Assembly: GCA_964017185.1 (NCBI GenBank)
Contig: OZ024870.1
Coordinates: forward strand, 30,589,621-30,653,620
Reading direction: 5' to 3'
Source of the DNA: Rugalucina vietnamica
Taxonomy: Eukaryota; Mollusca; Bivalvia; Lucinida; Lucinidae
Length of the DNA: 64,000 nt
Part shown: in pieces, positions 41,401-54,000 of the stretch
How the letters are laid out: each line of letters opens with the position of its first letter
Numbering within the stretch: position 1 is the first letter of the stretch
The notes under the pieces: generated by a model
The model's input: only the letters and a program-made list of their open reading frames with translations
Database searches by the model: none
Told to the model about the DNA's origin: nothing
Program-made: the position numbers and the translations under genes

Positions 41401-44400
41401 AAGATGGCGAGAGGATGGAAATGTTGGATTTAGAAAGGAGAGGAACAATACCATCCATGTAGCGAAAACAAAAGCGCAGATCAGCTTCGCAGTAACTGCG
41501 AAGCTGATCTGCACCTTTGGTTCCGCATATAAAGATTGTTGGTTTTCTAATAAGGCGGCTCATTTTTTGTGTGATTACAGCATATTTTACGAATGTCAAA
41601 TAGTTTAGGAAAACCAGTTTACATGCACTAATGCCTATTCATTAATTAGTGTCTATTCAGGTTAAGATCAAGCACAACCAGTAAAAAAAAAACAAAACAA
41701 AAAAAAAAAAAAAAAAAAAAACTTTTTATTGGAAAATTTTAGGTAACTTTGATGTCCCTAGAAAGAAAGAAATTAAAGAAAGACATGTAAAGAAAGACAT
41801 TAGGAAAACATGTCTGTGAAATATATACCCCTTAAACCCCACTTTTATGTAGTAAAACTGGGGTATGCAAGGGGTTTACCTATTTTCCTTATTTTTGGTC
41901 CCCAAACATAGATTGTGGGTGCTCCTTAGAACCGCCTTGGCAAGGCTGTCCTAACGTACTCACAATCAATGTTTTGAGCAAAATTAAAAATATCAAAAAT
42001 TTTCTGGTGATTTTTTCTTTTTTTTTTACAGCTGAGAAAAATCTCTGTATATTGCATGGACAAGTTTTCGTAATGAAAATGAGGATTAAGTCAACAGAGA
42101 AATATGTTCCGCAATAAGACCAGTCCTGTCTATTTACATGTGTTAGCCTTCTGTACACAGATTAAAGTATGACAAAGTTTATACCAAGAAAATATTAAAC
42201 AGTAGTTTTGTAAGATATATAACCTAGCAGCACCAATGATATTTCAGAAGCTGGTAAGATAATACAGTAAAGATATATACATGTATTTTATGTAAAGTTA
42301 GTTACATTTTTTACTGTTCATATATAGCATGAGACAGCTATGCAGGCAATTTAGGTAACTCTGTGTCTATTTCCAAAGACAAAATTCCATTTTCACCCCT
42401 TACTTTCTGTAATGCCTTTGATAGGGAGGCAATTCCCTCTACTTGATTATTCTATGGACATACAAAAGATTTAAAGAAATATGTCAGACAAAAAAGGAAT
42501 AAAAAGGAAAGGTATGAATGAAAATGTGCAACTAAACTTTAAAGAAAGTGAATATAAAACTATAGATCTATGTAGAGGTACTATTAAAGTCCTTATTCAC
42601 ATGAAGCACATCAAATGAGAAACCATGTCATAAGGTTCCCGGCAAAATCTAATACAGACTTAAATGCTATCTGATGTGAGCCATCGCGTGAGAAAACCAA
42701 CAATTTGTGTCTGTACCGTCACAGAAGAACGCTAGAAGCTTGAGACTTTGGATATAAGTAGCAGAAGAATGGCACTATCCGTGTAACAAAACAAAGGCAC
42801 TGATCAGCTTCGCAGTTGCAAAGCTGATCTGCACCTTTGTTTTTGCCTTTGCAGATTGTTGGTTTTCCCATGGGGCAGCTCATCTGATGTATGTTTATCA
42901 AGAAATCTGAGGTTTATTTTCGTTTTTGTTTTTTGAAAATACTGAATCGATTTTCTCATGATGTGGATCATACCTATTCAATATAGTCTAAATTAAATTA
43001 ATCATAAAACAAGCCTTTCTTCGAGACATTCATTATCTTTCAAGGTATTATACTTCCTACATTGCTACAAATTTTCAGTAGCATAAACCTTTAGTTATGA
43101 AGGCAAATCTGTCATGCAGTTATGGTGTGAGCTTTTTCATTGCAATGTGTTATGTCAATATTTTGTAAATCTGATGTACCTTTTCTGAACCAGACAGTTT
43201 GGGGTCTACTAGAATTTGTGATTCAAGGCCTTTTAGGAAATCATCGCTGTTCTAAAACACAAAGTATTACAACACAATAATACAATATGAGCAAGACAGT
43301 CTCGTATCATTATTACATCTGGAAATTGTAAGTAGATGTAGTGCACTATCTCTTAAAAGCACAGAAAAATGCATGAAAAATAAAACCTTTCCCAAAAGAA
43401 AGTAACCAATTATAAACCATATCCATATAATACCCTAATATACTATCGTAAGAAAATTGAAATTCTTCTATAACAGTATTTTACCTGTTACCTTACCTAT
43501 AGAAACAAAAGTAGCATTGTACATGTACTTAATTGGCATTCATTATAGCAACTGTTGGTGTCAGACCAAATGACCTGTTTTAAATTTGCTTTTAGGTAAT
43601 AAATACAATAGTTAGATAATTTAGATACTAGAAGATGCTAGGCTATAGTGCTAGTCAGTATACCTTATCCACAGGTTTAAACCCCACAGGCCTAGGTTTT
43701 GACCTTGAACTTGCATGCTGAGCTGAAGCCTCAGATTTTACCATGACATCTGCATTCTGATGTGGACAAACATAAACATACACAAACACAAATGAACATA
43801 AAACACAGAAACATAAATAAAACATGTCAATGACATTAAAATACAACAACAAAAAAAAATATCAATTGTGTTGGGTAAAATGTGAAAAATATCTGTGGTA
43901 TGTCTTGACCAAAATGACTTACCTTCAGTACCAAGTAGGTTTGTGACACAAAGGTTATAAAGACCCACTTTCAAGAAACATGTCTCATTTTATCTTTAGC
44001 ATCAAAGCAAGAAGCAGAATTTGAAACTTTAACATCTGCGGTGATGCATCCTACAACAAGACACCTAGAGTTCCCAAATGGTCTTGCTTAAATACAAAAG
44101 TGATAGCTCCATTCCAAAAACGACTCAAACATTGTTGGCCTGGACATTAAAAAATGACACAAAGCAGTATTACCTTAGCATCATTGAGAGCTTTCTTAAC
44201 TGAAGCCATCTCTAGTTGTTTTGTCTCCATCTTATCTTGGTTCTGGGCATCAAGTCTCTGGCTTCTGTGAACCTGATCCTGTAGGCTACGGTTGGCATCC
44301 TCTTGCTCATGGACTGTTCTTTCTAATTCTAGTATTTTCTGAAATGAGACCCACAGTATGAAGCAGAACTCATGAATTCAAGTCTATTCATCAGGGGGTT

Positions 44401-47400
44401 CCCTGACCTAAGTAAAGTTTTAAACAGGAAATGATAACAGAGCAATTTTCGGGAGCCAAACTTTTTTGTTTTTTTTTTTAATTCAGTTTTACGTCCCTTT
44501 CAAGATTATTTCAGCTCATATGAGATGGGGGGGGGGGGGGGGGGGGGCAAACTGACGATAACTGAAATGGCTTAATACCACAAAATAATAGATTCTTTTT
44601 CATGGTATTTTTTGACCAATCATACCTTTTCCATAGCAGTATAATTCTTGGCCTCGGAATCCATGACCCCTAATTCTGACTCCAGACCCCTAATTCTGTC
44701 CTGCATGCTCTCATTCTCCTTGAGGAGTTGATCAAACTCCCTCTCTTTCTTAGTGGCTTTACTCTGTACACTGGCGAGATAGGTCTGTAAACCACCCACA
44801 ATGTCGTCAAGCTCCTCTCTCAAGGCTTCATTGTTCTCTATTTGATCTGTAAGGATTGATAGATTTACATTACCAAAATTAGCAAATTACTGCACAGTCA
44901 TTTTACTGCAGTTGATAATTGAGCCACCTCGTGGGAAAACCAACAATGTGGTTTCCGAACAGGTCCAACACAAACCGGCCTGTACAAGCGCAGAAAAGAG
45001 CTAGAAGCTTGAAATTTCGGATTTTAGTAGAAGAGGAATTGTACTATCCGTGTAGCGAAAACAAAGGCGCTGATCAGCTTCGCGGTCACCGCGAAGCTGA
45101 TCTGCGTCTTTGTTTTCGCATATGCAGATTGTTGGTTTTCCCATGAGGCGGCTTAATTTTGTATTTAGATTAACCCATATTTGACGAATGGATTTTCCCA
45201 TCATTATCATTTGGGTGAGTCCACTTTCATTTTTAGGGGCTTCAGGTAGGATTTGAAATTTTCATTCAATTTTTCGATGAAATTCCTCTAAGCAAACAGA
45301 ATAGCCCCAGATGGGGCAGTCATACATGTATACAGCTATGGTCAAATGGAGGCATAACCTGGTTAAAAGTGTCATCCGAAACTGGAAAAGACCTTGTTTG
45401 AACTCCCCTATTTGACAAGGCAACTAGCTTAACTAGATTTTGTATTTATTTCTCTGATTGTTACACATACCTTCATTGAGTTGCTGCTCCAGTTGTTTGA
45501 TATCATTCGTTTCTCTGGCTATGGTGTCTAACATCAGTTCTAACTGGTCTTGTAGCTGTCCATACATCTGGTTACTCTCATTTATCTGTTGTTCTTTATC
45601 AACCATCTCACCATACATAGAACGCTGCAAGCAGGAAAGAAAAATCCCATGAAATAAAGTAGACAGTTAACACAATTGAAAATGAGCTGCCGCATGGGAA
45701 AACCAGCAATCTGCATAGGCGAAAACAAAGGCGCAGATCAGCTTCGCAGTAACTGCGAAGCTGATCAGCGCCTTTGTTTTCGATACATGGATAGTACATG
45801 TACATTTCCTCTTCTTCCTTAATCAGAAATTTCCAGCCTCTGGCCATCTTCTGTGATTGTACAGCCTGGTTTGTGTTGGACCTAGTCTGAATCCAAATTG
45901 TTGGTTTTCTCACGCACAGGCTCAAATATTACTGTGATCACCCCAAAATATCAAAAAGTTGGCTTTACAGAAGCAAAATGCCATCATATGACATAGAATT
46001 CAAAACAGTGCACATATGTTCAGTGCAAAATCCCACATGTTTTTATGATCATAAGACTGCAGATTCTGGTTTAATGGTTGAATGAATGTTTAATGATATG
46101 TAAACAGGACTATTGATTTAAATAAGTTGTTCCCAACCATGCTCATTTCACAAAACTGAAGCCTAAAAAAAAAAAATCAATTAAACCCAACTGAAAATAA
46201 AGGCAATAACATAAATTATTGATACAACTTACATAGCTAGGATCTTTACTGTCGACCCTGTTAATTTGCCCTTTAAGCCTGGCCAAGTCCATCTTATTTT
46301 GGTGTAGGGCATTACGAGTCTTGTCGATCTGATCCTCTATCTGAGTAGCACTGTCTTTCATTTCATTTACCTGAAATGGAAAACAAGTTTAAATTAGGTA
46401 GGAAATTTGGTATTTGACAAGATGCATCAAATGAGTTGATGAAGTCTAAAATGCTGTATTTTACCAAAAGTAAGCTCCTTTGTCTGTTGACCAATCACTA
46501 ACACTTATCTAGTTTCCAAAGGTTTATTACAAAATTACTTGACATTATCCAATGGTAAGTTGCGTGGCGTTTGTAAGTGCATTAGAATAAGCCTGTTAAT
46601 TAATCCTTGCATAAAGTTGTTTTTCATGGGAATATTGTGTTGCAGTTACATGTACTTCATTTCTATAGACTTTTCAACATACTGTTTGCATCTTTCTAGC
46701 CAGTTTCTGCCTGATCTGCTGTTTTCTATCTTCTTTATCCTGTACCGCAGTGTCTCCTATGTTCTTTAAGTCTTTGGTGGCTCTAAGGAGCTTCTCCTCG
46801 GTGTGTCTCAGATCATCTGACAGTTTCTTCAACCGGTCCTCAGCTAAAACATGGGGAAAATGTGTTATATCATTGGACAGCAGCCTTCCTTTGGCTTCTG
46901 CTAAACTGATTTGCTAAGCTCCCAAGTGAATGAAAAAGCAGTGAGAAATGGTTGCAAGGGGCATACATGTAATTTGTGCCTCCGCATGAGAAAACCAAGA
47001 ATCTGCATAGGCAAAAACAAAGGCGCAGATCAGCTTCACAGTAACTGCGAAGCTGATCAGCCTATTTGTTTTCGCTACACGGCTAGTATAATTCCTCTAC
47101 TTTCTAAATCCAAAATTTCAAGCTTCTAGTCATCTTCTGTGACTGTAAAACCTGGTTTGTGTCGGACCTGTTCAGAAACCACATTGTTGGTTTTCTCATG
47201 ATGCAGCTCATTTTATTCACTTCATATAAACCAGTACTCAAGAGAAGGTTTGATATAAATGCATTCTTTTAGGTTTCTGGGTAGATTCCATTTGAGGTGG
47301 ACAAAATAAATTAACATAATTTTATCTTTTCGACAAATCTGTCAAATCGCAATCATCCCAATCTCGATGGTCCTACCATATGAAGTACAAATGTACTCAC

Positions 47401-47926
47401 TTATACAAGTGAATCTCAGACTGATGAAATGTCAAATTTGTTACTGACAATCAAGAATATACTCACAATGAATGATTCTACATAAGTCTAGCACTAGCAA
47501 GAGAAATAAAACAATCAAAAACAAAATGCGAACAAAAATACATCTGCAACGAAATTCAGATACTAAACTATTGCTTTTAGAAAATTACTGGTGCTGAAAG
47601 ATGAAATCAAACTGAGCTTTCCAAATGCTGAACAACTCAAATCTGCTGAAAGAACCTAAGCAGATGTATGATGACATGATGAATTGAAGTGAAAAATCAA
47701 GTAACTATGTCATATGGTATGTCCTATTTCAGGCAAAGATATTTAAACCAATGCTGCTGTTGCTACTACTACTACTAATGATGATGATGATGATATTAAT
47801 CATGATTTTGTTCATTCCATACCGTAAGACACTAATGAGAAAGCCTGTGAATTCCACTCAACTACATCTCATGGAGTACTAGTATCTCTATGATGTGGAC
47901 AAAGACGATTACATTCTTGATTAAAA

Positions 47927-48000
<74 letters not shown>

Positions 48001-51000
48001 AAATTGCACATCAATACTAATCTAGCTAGAATCATCATGGTATTACATGCATTTCTGCCTTCTGAACTTTCCAAATATGTGCAATTATTTTAATTTTGGG
48101 TATTAAGCTTTCACTTGATACTAAAGGTGCAAACTACATTATGCTGTACACAGAATAGTACACATAATTATGTGAAATTATTTTTGTATTTTAGTATTTT
48201 TTACATTATTATGACATTATATGTTGTCAACACAACTTCTAGACTTTCTGCATGTATTATTTGAGGTATAATTTAAGTATAACATGTCAAATAAAGCACG
48301 GTTTTACTGAAAAATGTGTTGAGCTTCTATGTATTAGCAAAACTAATTTTGGTATAAGATCCTTACACTGTGTAACCAAGTCATTGGCTGAAACAAAATT
48401 AATATGAGAGGACATTAGCAAAAGAATAACACAATGCACTACCATAGTTTTGTGAGTTTTTCTATCTAAAATAGAAGACATGTTTTGTGAGTCTCAGTCT
48501 TTGACAGCTTTGACTTAAGGAGATTGATTTAGAAATCAGACAGTGCTTCAAAGATATAAACAGAAAAAAATGACAAACTTGTCTATTCTCCTCTCTTTAA
48601 AAGCAACCATGCATCAGACTATCGACAGTGTCAAGAATTATAAAGGACTGTGTTATTTACAACATAGAAGTATGAACACTGTTAGCATATTAATAATAGA
48701 TTTGTTTTCATATCTATAAAACCTTTACCTTCTCTCACATTGTCATCTGATGATGGGAAATATTCGTTTTTACCAAAACAAAATTAGACAGAAATTTCAA
48801 ACAACACCTAACACAATCATGTTAATTCACAAACAAACATAAACACTCAAAATTATACATATCCCTAAAATGTTAAGTATTGCCAAATATACAAATACAA
48901 ATAATACAAATACAAATAATTTATTCAGCATTAAACATTAATTACAATGTTTATAGCCACATAGAACATATATATATACAGTGAGGATCATGATAACAAA
49001 ACATTTTCCGAAGAGCATGTTAATACAATAAATAATGTACAGTGGAGTATAGAGACTAATAGAACAATTACTGGACACGTAATTTTGTTGCAAAGTAAAT
49101 AAATTTTGCTACATTGCAAATGACCTTTCTTGATGTAGAGGATAGCAGGCTTTCAAACTTTCTTAGACTCGGCCAGTGACAATAATACAATTTAAAATAT
49201 TTCATTCTTAATTCTCTGTATCGAGGGCAGACTAATAAAAAATGATATTCGTCTTCAATTTTATTCATTGAGCATGATCTACAGAGCCTAGTTTGCCTAT
49301 TCATGTCGTCATATCTACCGGTTTCAATTTTCAAGTCATGTGATGAAGTTCTAAATCTAGTCAAAGCGATTTTGTATTTCTTCTCAGGAATAACGTCTAG
49401 GTATTTTTCTATTTCAAAAGAATGCTTAAAGATACAGTAAGATTCCAGTCGTGAGGAGTTATTAATTTCTGAATACCAAGACTGTTTATAAGTATCAAAA
49501 ATTCTAAGCTTGATTGTTTCAAAGGGGATTTCAATTTCGGACTAAATTTCAATTTTCAATTTATACACTAAACCATTATCGACATTAGCAAACATGTTAT
49601 CCACATATGCATAAAAGGTGCAAATTAACTGTGTGGTTTGGTCTTCAAAACACAAGGTCTCACACAAAATCATCATTGCAAAACTGTTAACTCCATGACT
49701 GAACACAAAATGAGCAATATAAACATATTGTCTCACCTTTAGCCACCTTCTGTTCTTTCTCAGCGAGCTCATGGTCCAGTTTATGGTTCAACTCCATCTT
49801 GACCTCAGCTCTCGCGGGGCGGGGCACAGACTGGATCTGAACCTGACTGGGTGAGGCGCTCAGGACCTCGCTCTCCTTGGCAAACCTGTTAGCCTTGTAC
49901 CTAGCCCGACCGATGTAGGGGCTCTCTCCGATCAGGCCTGTGTCATCACTCTGATCATGAAAAGACAATAAATGCATAATTAATGGTGTATCAGACTGAT
50001 TTGATAATTCTTTTTGAAGATAAAATGGTAATAAAGATATCGTTTTTCAAGGACACTAAAGAGTGATTATATCATCTTTATGCATGGTCCATTAGATTTT
50101 CTTCCTTTTATGTGTACCACTAGACCATTAGAGCCTCATGATGACATTCATATGTTTTAAATCTACAGGCCATTCTTTAACAACTTAGTACTTTCAAAAT
50201 TGCATGCCTAATGGTTGGTCAATACATCACCTCATCATGTGAAGGTTGTGGTCCGAGCCCTAGACTGTCAAACTTGGAGTCAATCTTATAGAAAGCTAGT
50301 TCTTGTTCTAGAGCATAATGTTTCTCACAAGCCTTGTTCAACTCAGCAGTCTTCTTCTTCAACTGAAAGAAAGGGAACAGTAAATCAGCCTTCACGTGAG
50401 AAAACCAGCAATTTGGGTTTACAACCAGGTCTGACACAAACCGGTCTGTACAGTCACGTGAGAAGGTTAGAAGCTTGAAATTTTGGATTTAGGAAGACAA
50501 GGGATTGTACTATCCATGTAGCAAAAACAAAGGCGCTGATCAACTCTGCGCCTTTGTTTTTGCATATGCAGATTGTTGGTTTTCGTTAATGATAAATGGA
50601 GTACCCGCAATATTTCAGACAACAGAAAGTCTAGGAACCCTTTAGTTCTCTACCAAGAGGATTTGGAGCTGAGGAATGCATTTATAAGATGCAGATAGAT
50701 TGAGAAGCACAAAGTACATATCCTGACCAGCCAGTTCCTAAAAGCAATCTTACTGTGTTAAAATAATTTGTGTGACTTAAATTTACAAATTAAATGACCT
50801 GAATTTTTGTCTTCATAAAGCAAATATGAGAGAAAGCTCATGGAGCCACCTCCAAAAATCTTATAAAAGCATAATCTGATCTGACATTTAAAGGAAAAGT
50901 TCCTTAATAGACACTTTTCTTCTTAACCTAAGCTTTTAAGAGAAAGGCTTACTTGATATTTTCCATATTCTTAAATATGAATAGTCCAATAATGATCTTA

Positions 51001-54000
51001 AAACAATATGAAGGTCCTTGGACCTTGGTAACTTTCAAGATTACTGTACAGCATGCAAATATTGGTACTGTACCCCAAACACGTTCAAATGCAGAATAAT
51101 TGAAAAATATGCTAAACGTTCATCAAATATCTGTTCCAAAGGCATAAAATGACAAATATAGAAGCAGCAGACTGAAGCAGTCTGGTGTGGGTCAATACTG
51201 TTTGCAATGCTCAGTCTGTCCAATTTAGTGGGATCATTCAATTTTTGTAGGTCTAAATTGAATTTGGCACTAGCCTGTTTTCAAAAGGTTATCTGCGATT
51301 CTATAAATGTGTTACTACAACTTTTGTATAACTTGATAACAAATTGATAATTCTTAGGTCAATCTTTGAATTCTGGCTATATAAATCATTTACAACTTAT
51401 CTCAGCAATTAAAGTTCCATTCATTTCACTTCAGAATAGTGAGTTTTCTTTTAAATCAGTTTAATTCAAACATGTCAACCTGCCCTGCAGTTGCTTTCCA
51501 GCTAATTCCTATCGCTGTCTTCCATGCTCTTGTCATAATTTGAACAAACTTTAAGGACTATGATGACAAACCATAAAACAAATTAACATGCAAATGTAAC
51601 GGGTAGAGACTAAACTATTGTTTGGGCATCAACATTTAATCCTTACAATTTCATTTTTAGTTTCCAACTCTCTCTCCATTTCTTGTAGTCTCTGATGGTT
51701 GACTTTCTCTCTCTTTCTGAGATCATCCTCTGTAGCACTGAGATGGTGCCTCTCCTGCTGTGACCTGTTATGATCTTCTTCAAGACGCTTGTTTTTCTGT
51801 TCCGCTGCATCAAGCTCTTTTTCCAAACGTTCAAGTTCATCTGAAATAACAGCGTTCAATTTGCTCCTTTAAGGCTATAGTAAATGACTGAGGTAAAGTC
51901 GTGATGGTCAGTAACTACACCATACACTTCCTTGGCAGGCCTTCCAGAGTCAGTTTACCACATAATGTGCCTATTCAATCACAAATATCTGTCAACTTAA
52001 ATCTTCTTAAATCAACAGAACATTATAGGATTTTTTCAATGAAAGATATGCCAACAAAGGACAAGACTCCAGTCCACTACTGCTTACGAACATCCAATAT
52101 CAACCAAGCTTAGTAATAACCACCAATTTTGAAATTAAATTACAAAGCACCAGATTTTTTAATAAAGTTAAATTAACAAAATATGCTAGAAATTCTTGTT
52201 TGCATCTCTACATATGGTGTCAAACTTTGCTCAGCATTCCAGAAAATACCTTGCTCAAATCTGTTCCTGGCATGCTCTCTCTCTTTGTTGTGGACTTGTT
52301 GACCATCTATGATCTCCAGTGTCCGTAGATGGAACACCAGATACAGTCTGGAGTGACTGAGGTCTGACAGGGGGTTCTCTGCCACTGTCAGCTGGGTCAG
52401 GTCTGGCAGGGGCTTTAACTTGGCTAGCTCACTCAACTGGAAATAAGGATGCATTTTGATCAAAGTTCAATCATTTCTTCATCCAACATACACAGATAAT
52501 CTTCCATGCTTAAAGCCAACATTGGATATGAACAAAGATGTTGGAGGCTAAACTTTCACCCTACACTTCAATCTTGAAGCTTAGGTTACCATGGTTACTT
52601 ACATAAGATGCAAAATGCACTCTACCTCAGCTTTTACTTCAAATAATTTCTACTTTCAGGATATTTCTATATTACAATGTACTTCAAAAAATTCTATATT
52701 CATCATTAAATGATAAATCATAAGATTTGTTTTCCATAAGTCTCCCATGATGGTTAAATTCTGTATACCTACCGATTCTAATTTATTCCTTCCAATATGA
52801 AAAGCTCTGAGTGACTTCAACCTTTTTCCTATCCATATTGGAATATGTTCTATCAGATTTCCAGTCAGATTTAACAACTGTAGGTTTGTCAAGTTCTCTA
52901 ATCCTTCTATCTTTGTTATACAGTTCATGGACAGGTTCAGTTCCTTCAGTTTTAGAAGTTTGTCCAGTTTTTCAATTTTCTCTATAATATTGTTGCTTAG
53001 AATTAACACTTGAAGCCTCTTCATCCGATCTAAGTTTTCGATATACTGAAAAGAAAACAAAAACATTAAGCATACAATGTAAGATGATGAACCAGAAAGG
53101 ATGAAAGCTAATATGAATTTTCAATATCTTTTGTTATTTGTTTTTAAACTTTTTGCCATTTGCCATTTTAAACTTATAGAAACAGTAAGGTCCACTACAA
53201 CTTCACTGTAAATGTTTTAAACTTTTTGCCATCTTGCCATTTTAAACTTGTAGAAACAATAAGGTCCACTACAACTTCACTGTACATGTTTTAAACTTTT
53301 TGCCATTTTGCCATTTTAAACATATAGAAATAGTAAGGTCCATTACAACTTCATTGTACATGTTTTAAACTTTTTGCCATCTTGCCATTTTAAACTTATA
53401 GAAACAGTAAGGTCCATTACAACTTCATTGTACATGTTTTAAACTTTTTGCCATTTTGCCATTTTAAACTTATAGAAACAGTAAGGTCCATTACAACTTC
53501 ATTGTACATGTTTTAAACTTTTTGCCATTTTGCCATTTTAAACTTATAGAAACAGTAAGGTCCATTACAACTTCACTGTACATGTTTTAAACTTTTTGCC
53601 ATTTTGCCATTTCAAACTTATAGAAACAGTAAGGACCATTACAACTTCATTGTACATGTTTAAAGTTTTTGCCATTTTGCCATTTTAAACTTATAGAAAC
53701 AGTAAGGTCCATTACAACTTCACTGTACATGTTTTAAACTTTTTGCCATTTTGCCATTTCAAACTTATAGAAACAGTAAGGACCATTACAACTTCATTGT
53801 ACATGTTTAAAGTTTTTGCCATTTTGCCATTTTAAACTTATAGAAACAGTAAGGTCCATTACAACTTCACTGTACATGTTTTAAACTTTTTGCCATTTTG
53901 CCATTTCAAACTTATAGAAACAGTAAGGACCATTACAACTTCATTGTACATGTTTAAAGTTTTTGCCATTTTGCCATTTTAAACTTATAGAAACAGTAAG

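Noticed and set aside
47862-48093. ORFs of poly-Ser and poly-Asp on the two strands
   Set aside because: They are only the translation of the (ATG)n microsatellite and lie in an intron.
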